From an uncultured Roseburia sp. (lineage in GTDB: Bacteria > Bacillota > Clostridia > Lachnospirales > Lachnospiraceae): 21,648 nucleotides of DNA. Where the stretch lies: positions 1 through 21,648 of the forward strand of contig URJS01000036.1 in the NCBI GenBank assembly GCA_900548205.1. Reading direction: 5' to 3'. Position numbers and translations under genes: made by a program. Below the pieces are notes generated by a model, which worked only from the letters and a program-made list of their open reading frames with translations, searched no databases and had not been told where the DNA came from. Numbering within the stretch: the stretch's first letter is position 1; every line of letters starts with the position of its first letter. Positions 21,181 through 21,648 of the stretch are shown piece by piece.

Positions 21181-21498
21181 CTATTTTCTCTTTTTCGCCA
21201 TTGGCAATTCCTCGTACATTTGCTCAAGCACCATCCCCATAAGCTCTGTATTTTCCACTTCATCGACAACCACCATCAGGCTCTTTGAGCCTTCGTACGG
21301 ATAGCCGCGCTCTGCCCCCGGCAGCAACCGCAATACCGCTTCTGTCGGCTTAAAAAATAGCCGGTTATCACAGATGTCCCCAATCAGCTTTCCCTTATAA
21401 TACACACAGTACTCACCCATCATCCTTCTTGTGCTGACATCCCCTGCCTTTTGCAGCCATTCTACAATGTAATCATGAAATTCCTTTGTCGTTGACAT
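21181..21498 (-). CDS. TfoX N-terminal domain protein
   Basis: This 105-aa protein matches the TfoX-N fold: VSTRRMMGEYCVYYKGKLIG, DNRLFFKPTEAVLRLLPGAE, and the YPYEGSKSLMVVVDE block before a basic end. In gamma-proteobacteria TfoX promotes competence; the stand-alone domain in Firmicutes has no settled role. GGGAGG precedes the ATG. It is convergent with the MerR gene. Confidence 0.85.
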   Translation of the reverse strand: MSTTKEFHDYIVEWLQKAGDVSTRRMMGEYCVYYKGKLIGDICDNRLFFKPTEAVLRLLPGAERGYPYEGSKSLMVVVDEVENTELMGMVLEQMYEELPMAKKRK

Positions 21499-21549
21499 TG
21501 ATCCTCCCTCATGAAAACCTTTTCTCTATTCCGTTTATAAATTCTGTCA

Positions 21550-21589
21550 CTAAGAAAAAATACCACACTTGCGTGTGGTTTTTTCTTAG
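21550..21589. terminator. tRNA-Lys terminator, bidirectional
   Basis: CCACAC/GTGTGG (21563-21568 with 21573-21578, loop TTGC) is flanked by A-rich and T-rich arms, so a T-run follows on both strands. It directly follows the tRNA-Lys 3' end and faces the TfoX gene start. Confidence 0.8.
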
Positions 21590-21648
21590 TGAGGCATCGG
21601 GGATTCGAACCCCGGACAACTTGATTAAAAGTCAAGTGCTCTACCGAC
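21590..21648 (-). tRNA. tRNA-Lys (anticodon TTT), 3' part
   Basis: The minus strand shows part of the D arm (GTCGGTAGAGC), an anticodon stem CTTGA/TCAAG with loop CTTTTAA (anticodon TTT), T arm GGGGTTCGAATCCCC and the acceptor 3' arm ATGCCTC plus A. CCA is not encoded. The 5' end lies beyond the window. Confidence 0.93.

Noticed and set aside
1..21648. CRISPR array
   Set aside because: No set of three or more evenly spaced short direct repeats was seen; the only repeats are the 94-bp pair and small dispersed copies.

Overview
The window looks like a chromosomal segment of a low-to-moderate GC Firmicute, most likely a Clostridia member of the Lachnospiraceae type. The evidence is the S10 ribosomal operon proteins, strong AGGAGG ribosome binding sites, TTGNNN-17-TATAAT promoters, tRNAs without encoded CCA, and secreted proteins with cell-wall-binding and BspA-like repeats. 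The genus is not resolved from sequence alone.

Layout. (1) 1-3846, minus strand: the S10 ribosomal operon, rpsJ-rplC-rplD-rplW-rplB-rpsS (rpsS cut by the window edge). It has a clear promoter at 3818-3846 and a leader of about 270 nt. Three spacers are unusually long and rich in hairpins; one (1207-1319) can fold as a multibranch element closed by a 9-bp stem, and another carries an internal promoter for rpsS. (2) 3987-7643, minus: a two-gene surface unit, a secreted BspA-like protein followed by a GH43-like protein that carries wall-binding repeats but has no visible signal peptide. (3) 7730-11553, plus: trkA-trkH potassium uptake genes and an rRNA-type SAM methyltransferase. (4) 11728-13757, minus: corA followed by a short pyruvate kinase lacking the usual C-terminal domain. 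(5) 13816-16401, minus: a GNAT remnant, pyrF, a PerM/AI-2E transporter interrupted by one in-frame TGA, and an EAL-domain remnant. (6) 16374-17301: an XRE regulator divergent from a small gene, with two matching operator-like dyads.

(7) 17302-19962 is the most interesting part. Two 94-bp direct repeats (87/94 identical by eye) carry the 3' end and terminator of tRNA-Pro. They bracket about 2.5 kb containing a candidate type I toxin-antitoxin locus (a 29-residue membrane peptide with an opposing short RNA), two tandem XRE regulators with shared operator-like dyads, a small gene with a 1-nt frameshift, and a broken tyrosine integrase next to the intact tRNA. I read this as a decayed integrative element in the tRNA-Pro 3' end, in which the control genes and the toxin locus have outlasted the integrase.

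(8) 20040-21648: a MerR/TipAS-type regulator with a 19-bp-spacer promoter, a convergent TfoX-N domain protein, and the 3' part of tRNA-Lys running off the window.
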